From: Unio delphinus
Lineage: Eukaryota; Mollusca; Bivalvia; Unionida; Unionidae
Length of the DNA: 64,000 nt
Direction: 5' to 3'
Assembly: GCA_029339505.1 (NCBI GenBank)
Contig: JAQISU010000109.1
Location: 710,001 to 774,000 of the forward strand
A program made the position numbers and the translations under genes. The notes beneath the pieces were generated by a model that was not told where the DNA came from, made no database searches, and saw nothing but the letters and a program-made list of their open reading frames with translations. Of the stretch, positions 13,963 through 26,475 are shown piece after piece. The number at the start of each line of letters is the position of its first letter. Position 1 is the first letter of the stretch.

Positions 13963-16080
13963 TTGTATTATTTCGCTCTAAATGTAATGTGTCTCACAGA
14001 CTAAACGCATGGTAAATAAAATATTTTCAGTATCGATGTTATGACATCTGCTCATCGCAAAAGACGTTGGGGGACATGTTCTCACGATTTAGTTAAACCC
14101 CATCCTTCTGCAGGGAAAAAAGTTGAAAAGCCCATTTTACTTCTGGTGTATTAATAGGCAACGTGCGGCGATGTACATCCGCCATCTGACTATAGGATTT
14201 GATGGTGCATGTAATGTTACAACAGCAGTAGTGTAGCTTTTATTACAAATGCATCCCGCTCTAGGGCAAGTTATTCTGTTGCATGTAACTAAAATGCAAT
14301 GTGTAATTGCAAATTAAAAGGATTGAGGTCAAACAGTGTCGGCATAGTTCTAAAATAAATGACGGATATCGTATTTTAACAAGACAATTGTCGACCTAAT
14401 TGGAAATTTTCTTTTGAAGTTATTTTACCTCGCGTTGAACCCTGCCTAACAGGAGTACAAGTGTATCTGGAAGCGAGTGCGATTTCATTGCAAAAATGTG
14501 GTTCACTGCAGAAGATAACAGAACACTTTGCCCGTACAGATGCTCTGCCTTTCCTTTTTTCCCGTCTGGGTCTTTCCAAATCCATCGCCAAAGGCTATTC
14601 ATTTCAATACTACAATGTTCTTTTGGATACAGTATGAAATGTTGCTTATTACACCATTTTCCACAAAAAAGTATTTTGATTGTTTTATATGTATTTTCTG
14701 TTTCACCTGTTTCACCTAGGGATAGATTCATTCATTATTTCTTCCAAATTGTCAATCTTAAAATGTATTATCTTTGTGAGCTTTGTTCCTACCTCGTTTT
14801 TCTTTCTGTAGGTTTGATGTTCTATTAGTAGAAAATAAAACAAACTTTCTGTCAGACAAAATATTAAAATGTATAAAATGTTCTGAGAATTCAAGGTTAC
14901 TATTGTTACGCTGATGGTGATTTACCTGTGATTTATTATTTAATTCACGGCTTTCGTCATAAAGTCATTGTTTCAGACAAGAAATAAGATATATTTGCAA
15001 ACTTCAATAAAAGAACTAACCTCGGCGATGAAAAGAAACTAATTTTAATAAATTTATCTCTCTTGGACCCAATGTAAACATTTTGAAGAAAAATGTGTAG
15101 TACTTTGCCAAATACGAAAGTGCCGATAAAAAAACACCCTTAAGCCGAGATTATGACTTCGGCCCGATCATTTTATCTTAGAAATAGTTTATGGGTGAAA
15201 ATGTTTAGGCTACGATGGTTTCTTCTTAAAAACTATATATGCATGCCTAAACTAAAAAGAAATATGATTGGTAAAATAATATTTCATATTAACTAATTAC
15301 AAATTTACATATGAGAGTTATATTTTCAATTTACCTGAATTTAAAAAAAAAGAAAAGAAATTGTTAACCTTAATATGAGTTCAAGGGCAAACCTTTGTAT
15401 GAACTTAGAATCTTCTGGAAGCGAACCTGGTCAGAAATAGGTGGAACATTCCTTCGGAATTCTGGGTTTTCTAGATATTCTCTTGAGATGTAGGTCAGGT
15501 GAAATTAGTATATATATGAGATTAGGTTAACTATGTATTCCTGCTTTAAATGTGGAGTAGTTTACGGCTGTGTTCAGATAGAATCTGAAAGAAATTATTT
15601 ATAAGAATTGTAAATTTACTCCTCTAAATTTTTTTTAACTAAAAGGCTTGTTTGGGATTAGTATGAATTCATTCAAAGACATTCTGGATTATATAACTGA
15701 AATACATCAAGGCTGTTGATACAACAACATATTTAGGGCTGTTGGTACATCAAGACATTTAATACTCCTGGAGTCCTGTTACTTAATGATGTACAAAAGT
15801 ACCGGAATTAATTCAGAATATTTTATACCTAATGACATGTGATAAAACAGTAAGAATTATTTGGAACTTAATTCACAAGAATGTAAGTTTCTTTTGAAAT
15901 TTGACACTTCTATTCTAAGAGAAAAACACAAACATACATTATATATTAGAAAACGTTTTATTTCACCTTAGAAATGTCATTGAAGTCGGTTTGCACAACT
16001 TAAAATGTCACCTGCAATTAAAGAGTCCAAAAACTTGTTATTCAGAAAGAGACTTTCTTCCGAACCAACATCTCGTTATA
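13963..16080. other. Low-copy intergenic DNA, no gene recognised
   Basis: The segment 14376-14828 is open on both strands for 60-110 codons. Its most coding-like reading is a minus-strand frame with GETGETENTYKTIKILF, but no domain, splice pattern or codon preference identifies it. The rest is AT-rich with nothing recognisable. Confidence 0.45.
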
Positions 16081-16089
16081 ATGATGTTC

Positions 16090-16172
16090 TCGTATACAGT
16101 ATACAGTATACATACTGTATAATATAAATACTGTATAAATACAGTATAAATATTGAATAAATAAATTATGAT
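16090..16172. repeat. ATACAGTATA-rich palindromic tract
   Basis: Repeated ATACAGTAT and ATACTGTAT segments in opposite orientation, able to fold into AT-rich hairpins. No transposon ends are seen. Confidence 0.6.
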
Positions 16173-16755
16173 TTATTTTGCATTATAATTTAGCATATAT
16201 TTCCATCTACTTAAATAAATGTGCTGCTATTTCACCTAAAATTGAAATAGTCACTAAATGTATATTTCCAAAATTATCTTGTTCATTCTGTGCCAGCCGG
16301 AACAATAATTATGTGACTGTTAAGAACATGGTTGTGACTAATGAGGGTTTCCGGCGATAAAAACTCACGATGATGTCCGGCGATAAATTGAATTCAACTT
16401 TTACAACTCAGCAAGTTAATTCAGCAAATTCAAAATATGTCACTATACGTATAATTCTACTAAATATTTGACCATGAATATTATAAGTATTAGGATTGTT
16501 ACAGACAAGAGAACATGGTGGATTGAAATATCCATAAATAAACGACCGGGACAAATATGGCACGCATTCATATCAAAGACTGGAACGCAAAAGACGCATT
16601 ATACTGTTCCTTCTCGTCTTTGTATGAAATATTCCGAATACAGTGATTTCAATTTGGAGCAAAGTTTTTATTAAGAGTGCATTGTAAGTGGAAATACGCG
16701 TGTGGAAAATGTCATAGAAAAGGCCAAGCAATACCTTATAAATAAATCACAGGTA
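16173..16755. other. Low-copy stretch, no gene recognised
   Basis: Two small plus-strand frames of 60 and 68 codons are present. GGTTTCCGGCGATAAAAACT near 16347 is partly echoed by TCCGGCGATAAATTGAATTC at 16376. No function can be assigned. Confidence 0.45.
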
Positions 16756-17112
16756 AATCACCATCAGTGTAATTAAATATTATATAATCAACTTCACCGT
16801 AATTGAACATTCCACAATGATTCCATAATCACCTTCACGGTTAATAAAAAAATACATAATTACTTTCATCGCTATTAAACATCCAGCAATCACTTTGATC
16901 GTAATCAAACATTCTATAATCACATTCACCTTAATTACAAATTACAAATTAGCCTTTAGAATATACAATCCATGTCACCGTAATTAAACATTCCACATTA
17001 GCATTCATGTTAATTAAACGTTCCAGATTAACCTTCACCGCAATTAATAATTCCACAATCATCTTCACCTTAATCAAACAGTCCGCAAAATCAAATTCAC
17101 CGTCAATTAACA
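16756..17112. repeat. Degenerate ~33-bp minisatellite
   Basis: About ten diverged copies built from CACCTTCACCGTAATTAAAC and ATTCCACAATC-like pieces. It lies directly against the 47-bp array on its right. Confidence 0.85.
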
Positions 17113-18056
17113 TTCTTCATTAAAATATAAAAATATAACATGTTTACATCAGTCTTACAGTGAACATTAAAATATAAAAAATGTAACATGTTTACATCAG
17201 TCTTACAGTGAGCATTAAACTATAAAAAATATAACATGTTTACATCAGTCTTACAGTGAACATTAAAATATAAAATATAACATGTTTACATCAGTCTTAC
17301 AGTGAGCATTAAACTATAAAAAATATAACATGTTTACATCAGTCTTACAGTGAACATTAAAATATAAAAATATAACATGTTTACATCAGTCTTACAGTGA
17401 GCATTAAACTATAAAATATAACATTTTTACATCCGTCTCACAGTGAACATTAAAATATAAAATATATAACATGTTTACATCAGTCTTACAGTGAGCATTA
17501 AACTATAAAAATATAACATGTTTACATCAGTCTTACAGTGAACATTAAAATATAAAAAATATAACATGTTTACATCAGTCTTACAGTGAGCATTAAAATA
17601 TAAAAATATAACATGTTTACATCAGTCTTACAGTGAGCATTAAACTATAAAAAATATAACATGTTTACATCAGTCTTACAGTGAACATTAAAATATAAAA
17701 ATATAACATGTTTACATCAGTCTTACAGTGAACATTAAAATATAAAAATATAACATGTTTACATCAGTCTGACAATGAACATTAAAATATAAAAAATATA
17801 ACTAATTTTCTTCAGTCTTACAGTGAGCATTAAAATATAAAACATGTTTAGATCAGTCGTAGAGTGAGCATTAAAATATAAAAATATAACATGTTTACAT
17901 CAGTCATAGAGTGAACATTAAAATATAAAAATATAACATGTTTACATAAGTCTTACAGTGAACATTAAAATATAAAAAATAACATGTTTACATCAGTCTT
18001 ACAGTGAACATTAAAATATAAAAAATAACATGTTTACATCAGTCTTACAGTGAGCA
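17113..18056. repeat. 47-bp minisatellite with alternating dimer
   Basis: About 20 copies of a unit containing TATAACATGTTTACATCAGT and CTTACAGTGA. In the left half, monomers ending GAACATTAAAATAT alternate with monomers ending GAGCATTAAACTAT, giving a dimeric unit of about 95 bp. A-run lengths vary by one or two bases. Confidence 0.95.
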
Positions 18057-20880
18057 GATTTATGGAACACTGTTCATGTCACCTTTATTCCATTTTATGC
18101 CAGTGATCACTTTAAATGTTGGATAAGCAAAGAAGTATTTTTAAAAAAATCTACCAAGCCTCAATTTTAATCCGATTTAATAAACAAACAATGACCACTC
18201 ACTGCCTAGTTACTCAAGTTTGCAACAAAGAAAACTGTATTCTATCTCTGTGAGTGTCTTCCTGCACAGGTCAAACGTATCTGTAAATGTGAACTCGGCC
18301 GATGAATTTTTTAAATGCATGGAGGTGGGGGGAGGGAAGGGAGATAAAAGACGAAAATCTGAGATGGAACTGATTTATGTTTGCAAACACCATCTATAGA
18401 ATATTCAACATAATGTTATTTTGTATTACTCGTAAATATTCACTTCGAATGAGACATGGTGTGTCATTTTATAGGAATTTTAATTGATCGTTTGTAAGAA
18501 ACAGCGAAACCCGGCTCATATACACCTCATATTACGATTTCCGTGCAAAATTTAACTGGAATTTAACTTTATTCAATTGTGCGATATTTTACAACGTAAG
18601 CTGTATGTTTATAAAACTCCCTAATTTATCAACACATAATTTACATTTTTTTAAAAAAACTTAATAAGCCTTTTCCAACGGTACATATTGAATGATACAT
18701 TAGCAGAAAATGGTTATATCACCATGTTGTTCGTGGAAATGGCATGCCTTAAAGAAACATTCTCATTTGAAATATATAACTGCTACAGACTATTTAAAAA
18801 CAATTTTAAAAAAAAAATTAAAAATATAAATTATAAAAAATGAAAATGAATAAAAGGCTATTCCAATCAGAATATGTTGATACTGTTATTGTTTCTGGTA
18901 CTCTTATTGTTGTGATCTTAATTATTGTTTTCATGTTCTTTATGAGACTTTTGTCTGCCACAGCTATTTATATTTATTAGATTTTTTTAAATAGTTTTTC
19001 CAAATTGTCGAAAATAGCAGACCTTAAAGTTGCAGTTTACGCAGGACTTATAATTTCCAGATTTTTTATTGTGTATTGGACTGGATTCGTTCGTTCAGGT
19101 TAGTACTAACGCATCTGCTTACACAAACGTGTGCGTAAAAATGCAAAGAATATTTCTCTAAATTCTGCACAACGTAAATGCTTTCGCCGCAGGAACTATA
19201 TAGGTTCAACATCTGGTCACTTAAATCACTCAGCCTCTTGATAAGTCAATTTCGCAGAGAGGATTGGACATCATTAAGTTAAATTGAATTAAATAGTAAT
19301 TTTCTAATACTGCAATTAGATGGCGGCTTCGTTTAGTTATGTTTAAATTAATTTCTGGCATCTTTATAAAGGTGTGGAATGAACAGTTTTTGTGGCATAT
19401 AAAATTGCAGGAAAGGAGACACCACTTGGTCATTACTGGCACAGACAAACGATAAGGATGTCAATTTCACTAATCGCGTTTCCGTTGAAGAGTGTCTTAG
19501 CTCCTGTGACATAACTGATTTCATCATTTCGTTGCATAAGGGAATTATGACACGGATTTAAAATTTATTCCACTGATGTAATATAAAAGTGTGAAGCAGG
19601 GAAAATGAGACAAGCTTGAGATAATTTTGACTTGACTAATGTTGCACGACCTCTTAAAATGTATCTCATGTGGAAAATACACTGACGATTTATAAAATGT
19701 GAATCATTATCATACGATAAAGATTTTTTTTTAAAGCAAACACGAACTTGGCAGCATGGAACTGACCTTATCCGTCCAAACACACGCATGCCAACAGGGA
19801 ACTGATCTTCTTTTCTGTTAAAACACGCAACAGGCAAACGTAAAATGTTTCACAATAAATTTGAAACGTAAGTCTCAATGCCGACTCGATGACAGTTTCC
19901 GTCTTTTTTTAATGGTTCTTTTAAGCCACTGAGTTTGAAAGTGGACGCTAGAATTTAAATGTTTTAACTGAAGTACAAAATTAAAATTTCTTCAACAACA
20001 CTTTCCAAATAATAAAGGTTATTCCTCCAGTGCTCTTAATAAGAGACGCACTGCTCTGTGATATCAAGAAAGCAAACTAAACTTTTGTCTAAGTGAGAAC
20101 AAATTTCACTCATGAGATATTTAGTTCTTTCCTAAACGTGGAATGTTTCGTTAATGCAACAGTGTTAGTTTTCACATATGTAAAATTCGTTTACATGGAA
20201 AGATTTTTTATTTTATTTAACATATATACAATTTTTTCTCGCACATACGTGAAGCAATGCCAAACTATTTCATATACGTAAAATTCTTGCTCGCATATAA
20301 AAACAAATCTCCCAAAAGGGAAGAAAAGAATAAATGTTCCAAACGTTAACAAAGTCGACAGAATATAACATGTTACTATCATGTGAATTTGATGTTTATT
20401 AGATCGTAAATCTTGAACATATGTGAACTTGATTCAATCTGAAAACTTCTTATGCGAACTTGACTATTTCTTGACCATCAGCAGCTGCGTGGGATTCAAG
20501 ATTAATTGTCAGAAGTCACTTAAATATTTCACCAGATGTAAGAAAATTTATGAGGTCTAATAAAAGGGTGCAATGCAGAAAACCTATAAATCTGAACCAG
20601 CTACAACAAGCACGTCTTCCACAGTGGCCACCGGTTGCCACGGTCAACAGTAATAAATACCGTGTACTCGATGTCCAGATGGCATCAGTCTATTACCAAA
20701 GTGCGCAAAAAGCACACAGAAATGGAGCATGCAAAAATGCGGTGTTTGAACTGATTACTTTTATTTTGATTTCCCATATTCTGAAAATGTAAAATCTAAT
20801 TGAGCACAGACACAATAATGAAAAATGAAATAAAATTTATACTTACAAACCTAGTAGGATTTTCTCTTTTGTTCCGTGTA
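18057..20880. other. Low-copy intergenic DNA, no gene recognised
   Basis: Mostly AT-rich, with no tandem repeat or recognisable dispersed element. A plus-strand frame at 20550-20792 (80 codons, with NLNQLQQARLPQWPPVATV) lies in less AT-rich sequence and is the most exon-like piece here. No homologue is recognised and no splice context is convincing. Confidence 0.45.
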
Positions 20881-21535
20881 CTTCGTCATGATCACATAGA
20901 AGCCATGATTTATCAAAGGTTATGACGTCACAGACTTTTTTTTATTCATTTGTCCAAAGCCAATTATACAAAGTAGAAAGTTGGCTATTAGGACATTTGT
21001 TTTTGTGTGGTGTGCAAGGATTACATGCAATATTTGCTTAACTTATTCAGTTTTTGAATGATGAGGGTACACAAATTACAGTCTCATGAACAGAATGATG
21101 CCCATATGAATGGTCTATCAAATAGAATTCAATGCAGACTGAGACGCCATGCCACGAAGCGCGAGCTCGTTGTGCGTCGATATCAAATTTGCTTCTAATA
21201 ACAGCATTTAAAGCAAATTTAGATGAGTTTTAAATTAAATTCGTCTGAATAATAAACGAGTTCTCCACCCACAATGCTCCCCTCTAGGTCATCTAGGTCA
21301 ATATGACCTTAGTTTAATTACTGAATAATTTATCAAATATTTACGAGTACTACACGAGACAGGCTCGGGTCAGCGGACATTTAAGTCAAAGCCCCTCCGA
21401 CTAAGTAGTCCCCAACAAAATACGCCTTCTAAAAATTATTTGCAGAATAGGACACGCCCGTTGCTTATCGCTTAGTTTTGACATTTGAGGAAATACATAC
21501 CAAATGAAAGAATCAGTCTTTTGCGGAAGAATGTA

Positions 21536-21538
<3 letters not shown>
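20881..21538. other. Moderate-GC low-copy segment with regulatory-like motifs
   Basis: This stretch is less AT-rich than its flanks. It holds a TGACGTCA palindrome at 20923-20930 and the nuclear-receptor-type cluster at 21286-21309. It ends at a long TA microsatellite. There is no coding signal. Confidence 0.45.
21286..21309. promoter_or_regulatory. DR3 + IR3 nuclear-receptor half-site cluster
   Basis: Three AGGTCA half-sites lie in 24 bp. AGGTCA at 21286-21291 and 21295-21300 form a direct repeat with a 3-bp spacer. The second pairs with TGACCT at 21304-21309 to give AGGTCAATATGACCT, an exact inverted repeat with a 3-bp spacer. In established systems IR3 is the estrogen-receptor arrangement and DR3 the vitamin-D-receptor-type arrangement. 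Function here is inferred from motif alone. Confidence 0.45.

Positions 21539-21625
<87 letters not shown>
21539..21625. repeat. (TA)n microsatellite
   Basis: About 43 uninterrupted TA units; self-complementary and able to extrude as a cruciform. Confidence 0.97.
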
Positions 21626-21628
<3 letters not shown>

Positions 21629-22866
21629 CAGTTGACAGTTGTTGATCGATGTCTTATTGGAATCAATTGATGGTAACTGGTCTATGTCCTAACGAGATCA
21701 TGTAATTTTATAAACATAACGTGAGATAAGTATAATTATATATTTTTTCATTTTTGTACACTGGTTTTAAGTATCATCCAATTAAAAGGGATTTTCTTAT
21801 TTTACGTTAAGAGATTTGTAGCCCAATATACATAACTATTGCTATACTTGTACTGAATAAAATCCATTTCTAAATTTTGACAAACTTTATTTCTCAATGA
21901 AAACGAGGTTTTGTGGCAAATAAAACATTTCATTTTATTATTAAATAACTTATCGTCTGCAGTTACCACTACTCTTTCTAGTAAAAAAAAAAATTATCGA
22001 CTACATTTGGCATTAATCTTTACAAGCTTTTGAATATATTAAATTTGGACCATTATTAACAGCTATCTTTTATTTTTGTTTTTCTATCAGTCTTGTTTTA
22101 TTCAAACATATTCACTGAGAAGTCGTTATAAAGCTAGACTCTTTCCAGTGTTTTGTTTATGCCTTGCAGTGACACAGATGATCCCAAAGTTGTAGAAATC
22201 AGTTAATACAGAACACATTTGTAAACCGAGAGCATCTCATTGTTTTATTTCAGCTCTAAATTTAAATTTGTTTTTCATTGTCAGCCTGGCTGGTGAGTGT
22301 GATCTATTGAAGACCTTGCCTATAGATGAATGAGTCGAGTTTAACATTTGAAAGTTTCATTCAAGTGTCACTACTATAGAATATTTAAGCGTTTAGTAGT
22401 GCGTATGCATGCTATTTCAACACGACAACATACACAGAGAGTTCAAGACAAAGGGATCTCAGCTCTTTTCATAAATGTCTAAGCTAATTTAGGTGTTCTT
22501 TACAGAACTTAATTATATTGAGCATTAAAAAGGCCATCACAACGGCAAATAGGTAACTTGTAGTAGCACGAGCACTGATCTCCTCGAAAACAAAGATTGG
22601 ATGTGAACATAATATTGTCCCGACACAAATGAATTCTGCTTTTATCGGCTGAATGGCATTCAAACGACTTTAACTTGGTCATATTTGTAGCAATTATGCA
22701 CTTATCCAATTGAAATGTTGATACCACTTTGTCAGTACCATTTTCTCACAGAGCATATGTTGTCAAGTAATGAGGGTCGGATGAACAGCGGCGTGGAAAA
22801 CGTGATGTCAATGGATGGAACGAAATTTTTGTGATGGAAATTGGAAAAGGGGATCACGATACACTA
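21626..22866. other. Low-copy stretch, no gene recognised
   Basis: AT-rich on the left. At 22500-22790 a minus-strand frame of 72 codons contains several cysteines (ICRCDGLFNAQYN at its end) but shows no recognisable domain and no supporting exon structure. Confidence 0.45.
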
Positions 22867-22884
22867 CACTACACGCACGCACAC

Positions 22885-22916
<32 letters not shown>

Positions 22917-22918
22917 GC
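22867..22918. repeat. (CA)n microsatellite, imperfect
   Basis: CA units interrupted by CG and TA steps. Confidence 0.93.
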
Positions 22919-23302
22919 GGAATATCAAATACGTCAAACTGTACTAAACAAAACTGCTGAAGTTTTCGAGGTAAATGTATACCATGAACACCACAGACGG
23001 CAATGGTTTCCGCATTGTTCCAATAAACAATCCATACTATGATAACAAAGTTCCAAGAGTATTTGTGGCTTCTCCAGTCTCACAAGTTATGTGATTCCGT
23101 CATAACATTTCAAATTCTTATGACCCTAAATCTTCATTCATAACTGCAATTAGTTACACATATAAATATTCAACCCTCAAACTATAGTCTTAGGAAGTAT
23201 CGGGAACGTTGATATTGGTACGTCTAAAGAATGGATCGGTTGTATCATTATTAATTTCCTGTCAAGAATAAAATTACACAAGGTGAATAAAGATACGCCC
23301 GA

Positions 23303-23319
23303 CCGCGCGCGCGCGTGTT

Positions 23320-23393
<74 letters not shown>

Positions 23394-23408
23394 AGATAGG
23401 GGGGGGGG
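23303..23408. repeat. (CG)n-(GT)n-(GA)n-poly-G compound microsatellite
   Basis: A short CGCGCGCGCG run is followed by GT, then GA (about 23339-23390), then a run of nine or more G at 23400-23409. Four simple-sequence types lie in about 100 bp. Confidence 0.95.
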
Positions 23409-23409
23409 A

Positions 23410-23998
23410 AGAGGATGCGTAGCCAATACCTCTTAGGGATAATGAGTAGTTATTCATTTTTATGAAGTAATTAGTATTCAATATTATGCAAACCAGTTTT
23501 ATGACAACATAGTCATATTTTTAATGCTTTATCTCGTCATTTTTAAACTCTTTGCTAAATATGTAATCTGATATATAATACTGATATTCTTGTGACGTAA
23601 AATTCAGTTATAATGCAAATTGATACTGCATCAGGCAACAAAATAACGATTTTTTAAAGATCACATGAATGATAAAAATGAACTATAATTAATATCAATT
23701 ACAACCGGTCATAAAAAGTCGACACAAAGAGGGAAGAGAAAATCGTTTTGTTTTTTTTCATTGTATTCCTGCTAATCGTCAATAGGACGACCTGGAGGGC
23801 ATAGTTTAGATTGGGTTTCCACTGTAATTGACTTTGCAGAATTCGATCCATGCATGGAGATCGTATTCAAAAGAAGAGACGTTGCCGTTTTCAAGATTAT
23901 AAATAAATATTAATTGTAGACTCCATTTGTATATACATACCAGCATTAGTGTATTGTTACATGTACGCCTGTACATTTCAAGCTGATTCGTGAAGCTG
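23410..23998. other. Low-copy stretch, no feature seen
   Basis: AT-rich sequence without recognisable repeats or frames. Confidence 0.5.
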
Positions 23999-24002
23999 CT
24001 TT

Positions 24003-24062
24003 AAAATAAAAAATAAAAATAAATATAATAATAATAAATAAACAAATAAATAAATAAATATA

Positions 24063-24125
<63 letters not shown>

Positions 24126-24126
24126 A
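24003..24126. repeat. (AAAT)n microsatellite
   Basis: Degenerate AAAAT and AAT units on the left become a clean (AAAT)n tract of about 20 units on the right. Confidence 0.96.
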
Positions 24127-24955
24127 TTCATTTCAACGTCTTCTTGATTGTGCACACTTTCCTGGCCGAAAAAAAAAAAGTTTATATATTATGACAGGCT
24201 GCCAAAAACACAAGACAAAACAATAAACTAAAGACAATAAACGACAACGATCTATATAGTATTTAGCCCCAACTGTAAATGTATGAGTGATGATCTTCAT
24301 CTTTTAAAAGAAATAATATGTTTACATCCTCCTATTTGAATCAAAATTGCGAAATATTGTTTCAAAGGATTCCTAATTAGATTTTATGTACAATATACGT
24401 TTAATTTTGAAATTGTTATTGGGTATAGGATAAGATATAGCAAGTACAATATTTACAGCTAATTTGCGCCGTTACTTTGCACGTGGGACGTTTACTGAAA
24501 GATGATTTACAACAGGTTACGACATCTGTTTGTTATATTGTAAGCGGTATTTTGATAGTCAACTATGGGAGAACTGCCTCAAGAATAACATTTTTTTTTT
24601 TTAAAATCACGATTTTATCAAACACTATGTTTTCAAAAAGAGATTTATCTCTTTCTTTTGATGTGCACACCATATTATCAACACTGCACAAAATCTTCTC
24701 AGAATATGTTGATTAGTTTACTGACTTGCTGGCCAAGGGGGGAAATGCTGTATTGATCAACAAATTGAAATTCAACATTTGTGCAATCAGCCTTTGTTGT
24801 AAGTTTCCCATCTGCATAAGGTCAATAAGAAACCCTGCTGACAGTATTACCCCAGCATTAAAATTAACATATTATTCGTTATCAACTTTGCCTCAAAAGG
24901 GAAAATGCCATCTAATATACTTATCGTCCGCTTCATACGGCAAACCAAAATCATA

Positions 24956-24957
<2 letters not shown>
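24127..24957. other. Low-copy stretch, no gene recognised
   Basis: Plus-strand frames of 79 codons (24477-24716) and of up to 109 codons running into the CT tract at 24961 are present. Neither shows a recognisable domain. Confidence 0.45.

Positions 24958-25016
<59 letters not shown>
24958..25016. repeat. (CT)n microsatellite
   Basis: About 29 uninterrupted CT units. Confidence 0.97.
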
Positions 25017-25019
<3 letters not shown>

Positions 25020-25069
25020 CATAACAGCATTCATTCTATAGCAGATTTCCCATAATTCCAAGAAATATT

Positions 25070-25392
25070 GACTAACTACAAGGTCATGAATGTTGATAGC
25101 ATTGAAAATCACACGCTAAACATAGAGGCATTGTAAATCACATGCTAAACGTGGAAGCATTGTAAATCACATGCTAAACGTGGAGGCATTGTAAATATAA
25201 TGCTAAATATGGACTAACTACAAGGTCATGAATGTTGATAGCATTGAAAATCACACGCTAAACATAGAGGCATTGTAAATCACATGCTAAACGTGGAAGC
25301 ATTGTAAATCACATGCTAAACGTGGAAGCATTGTAAATCACATGCTAAACGTGGAGGCATTGTAAATATAATGCTAAATATGGAGGCATTTC
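25070..25392. repeat. 29-bp minisatellite inside a ~142-bp duplicated block
   Basis: Units contain GCATTGTAAATCACATGCTA and AACGTGGAG. The block beginning GACTAACTACAAGGTCATGA at 25070 restarts at 25212, and the second copy carries one extra monomer. This shows one segmental duplication followed by a monomer gain or loss. Confidence 0.93.
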
Positions 25393-25705
25393 CATACATG
25401 CACAGAACGATATGAATTTCTTGATGCAGTTTCACTGACGTCATGTGGTCTTCGTCTAATGATATGACGATCTTAGGATCCTTTAACCAATCGTCTGGAA
25501 GAGGATCGAAAATGATTTCACTTTAATCCTGAGAATATATGCAACATTAAAAAAAAACGTTTGTACGCTGAAGAAGGGTTGGGCTCAATCACGTTATCAA
25601 CTCAAATATCATAGAAATAAAAGTGCAGATGGAAAAATATTAGGATGATGTAATAAGTAATCTAAAGAATAGCATTACTGCTCCAAAAGTATCCTTGGAA
25701 TTAAT
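25393..25705. other. Low-copy stretch, no feature seen
   Basis: Contains one TGACGTCA palindrome (25437-25444) that may be chance. Otherwise nothing is visible before the hAT cluster. Confidence 0.5.
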
Positions 25706-25713
25706 ACGGGACA

Positions 25714-26155
25714 CAGGCAGTCCCGGATTACCCATTAGGCAGAGTAGGCAACTGCCTATGGGCCCCGCGACTTTTATGGGCCCCATCAGGGGCCCCCATG
25801 AGACCATGACCGTGGGTCTGGGGCCCCAAAAGTTTGACTGCCAATGGGCCTCCACGGTGCTTAATCCGGCGCTGGACACAGGGTCGTATTATCCCTAAGG
25901 TTGACTAGGCTGAAGCCCAGGGGCCCACCAAGAGCAGGAGCCCATGCAAATGGCAATGCTGTGTAATCGAAAATTTCACATTAAAAAAATTCCTACTCCA
26001 TGCCACAACATTCAGACTGCTGCTAAATTCCACCTTTTTAAATCATTTTTGGTAAGTTTGTATTAATTAAAAGAGCGCGAAATTCGCGGGTGGATGTGGA
26101 GGGGCCCAAAGAAGCTCGAAGCCTGGGGGCCCTGCCATGGGTTAATACGGCACTG
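25714..26155. mobile_element. hAT-type element D, interrupted by a MITE
   Basis: Terminal inverted repeats read CAGGGTCGTATTATCCC at the left, interrupted after its first 4 bp, and CAGTGCCGTATTAACCC at the right, read inward. Its 8-bp target-site duplication ACGGGACA lies at 25706-25713 and 26156-26163. The unbroken element would be about 277 bp. Short, non-coding, with CAG-starting ends and 8-bp duplications, it fits a non-autonomous hAT element. GGGGCCC motifs sit near both ends. Confidence 0.9.
25718..25874 (+). mobile_element. 157-bp hAT MITE (family C), copy 1, nested
   Basis: Ends are CAGTCCCGGATTA and, read inward from the right, CAGCGCCGGATTA. It is flanked by perfect 8-bp duplications GACACAGG at 25710-25717 and 25875-25882. 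It landed 4 bp inside element D, so its duplication copies both the end of D's own target site and the first bases of D. It is rich in GGGCCCC-type palindromes and has no coding capacity. Movement would need an hAT transposase encoded elsewhere. Confidence 0.95.
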
Positions 26156-26163
26156 ACGGGACA

Positions 26164-26467
26164 ACGTATTTCATCTCCATTGTCTTTTAAGAGTAAGTTA
26201 GCGGTGGATTCAATCTTTCATGGCGATAGTTTTTCCGACTTAAAGTTCCTTCATGTCCCTGACTATATAAATGATAAATATAACAACACGTTGTTATCGA
26301 TATGAAACAACAAACTGGACAATACTGTTCCAATACAGAGAATCCATGAAACGGAATAAACTAAGCTATGGACTAGACATAAAACATGATAAGGTGTCCG
26401 AGTCTTCAGTTTCTATAATAATGTGATAGGACCACGTCCACATTGTTAAGACGACCAATGCAGTATG
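26164..26467. other. Low-copy spacer between hAT elements
   Basis: About 300 bp without recognisable content. A plus-strand frame of 71 codons (26090-26305) starts inside element D and is not a gene. Confidence 0.5.
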
Positions 26468-26475
26468 CAGTCAAT

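Noticed and set aside
14376..14828. Overlapping frames of 60-110 codons
   Set aside because: Open on both strands with no domain; expected by chance in a window of this size.
16090..16172. Palindromic ATACAGTAT tract as a transposon end
   Set aside because: No partner terminus or target-site duplication; simple AT-rich short repeats explain it.
20550..20792. 80-codon plus-strand frame as an exon
   Set aside because: No recognisable homology, no convincing splice sites, and length within chance.
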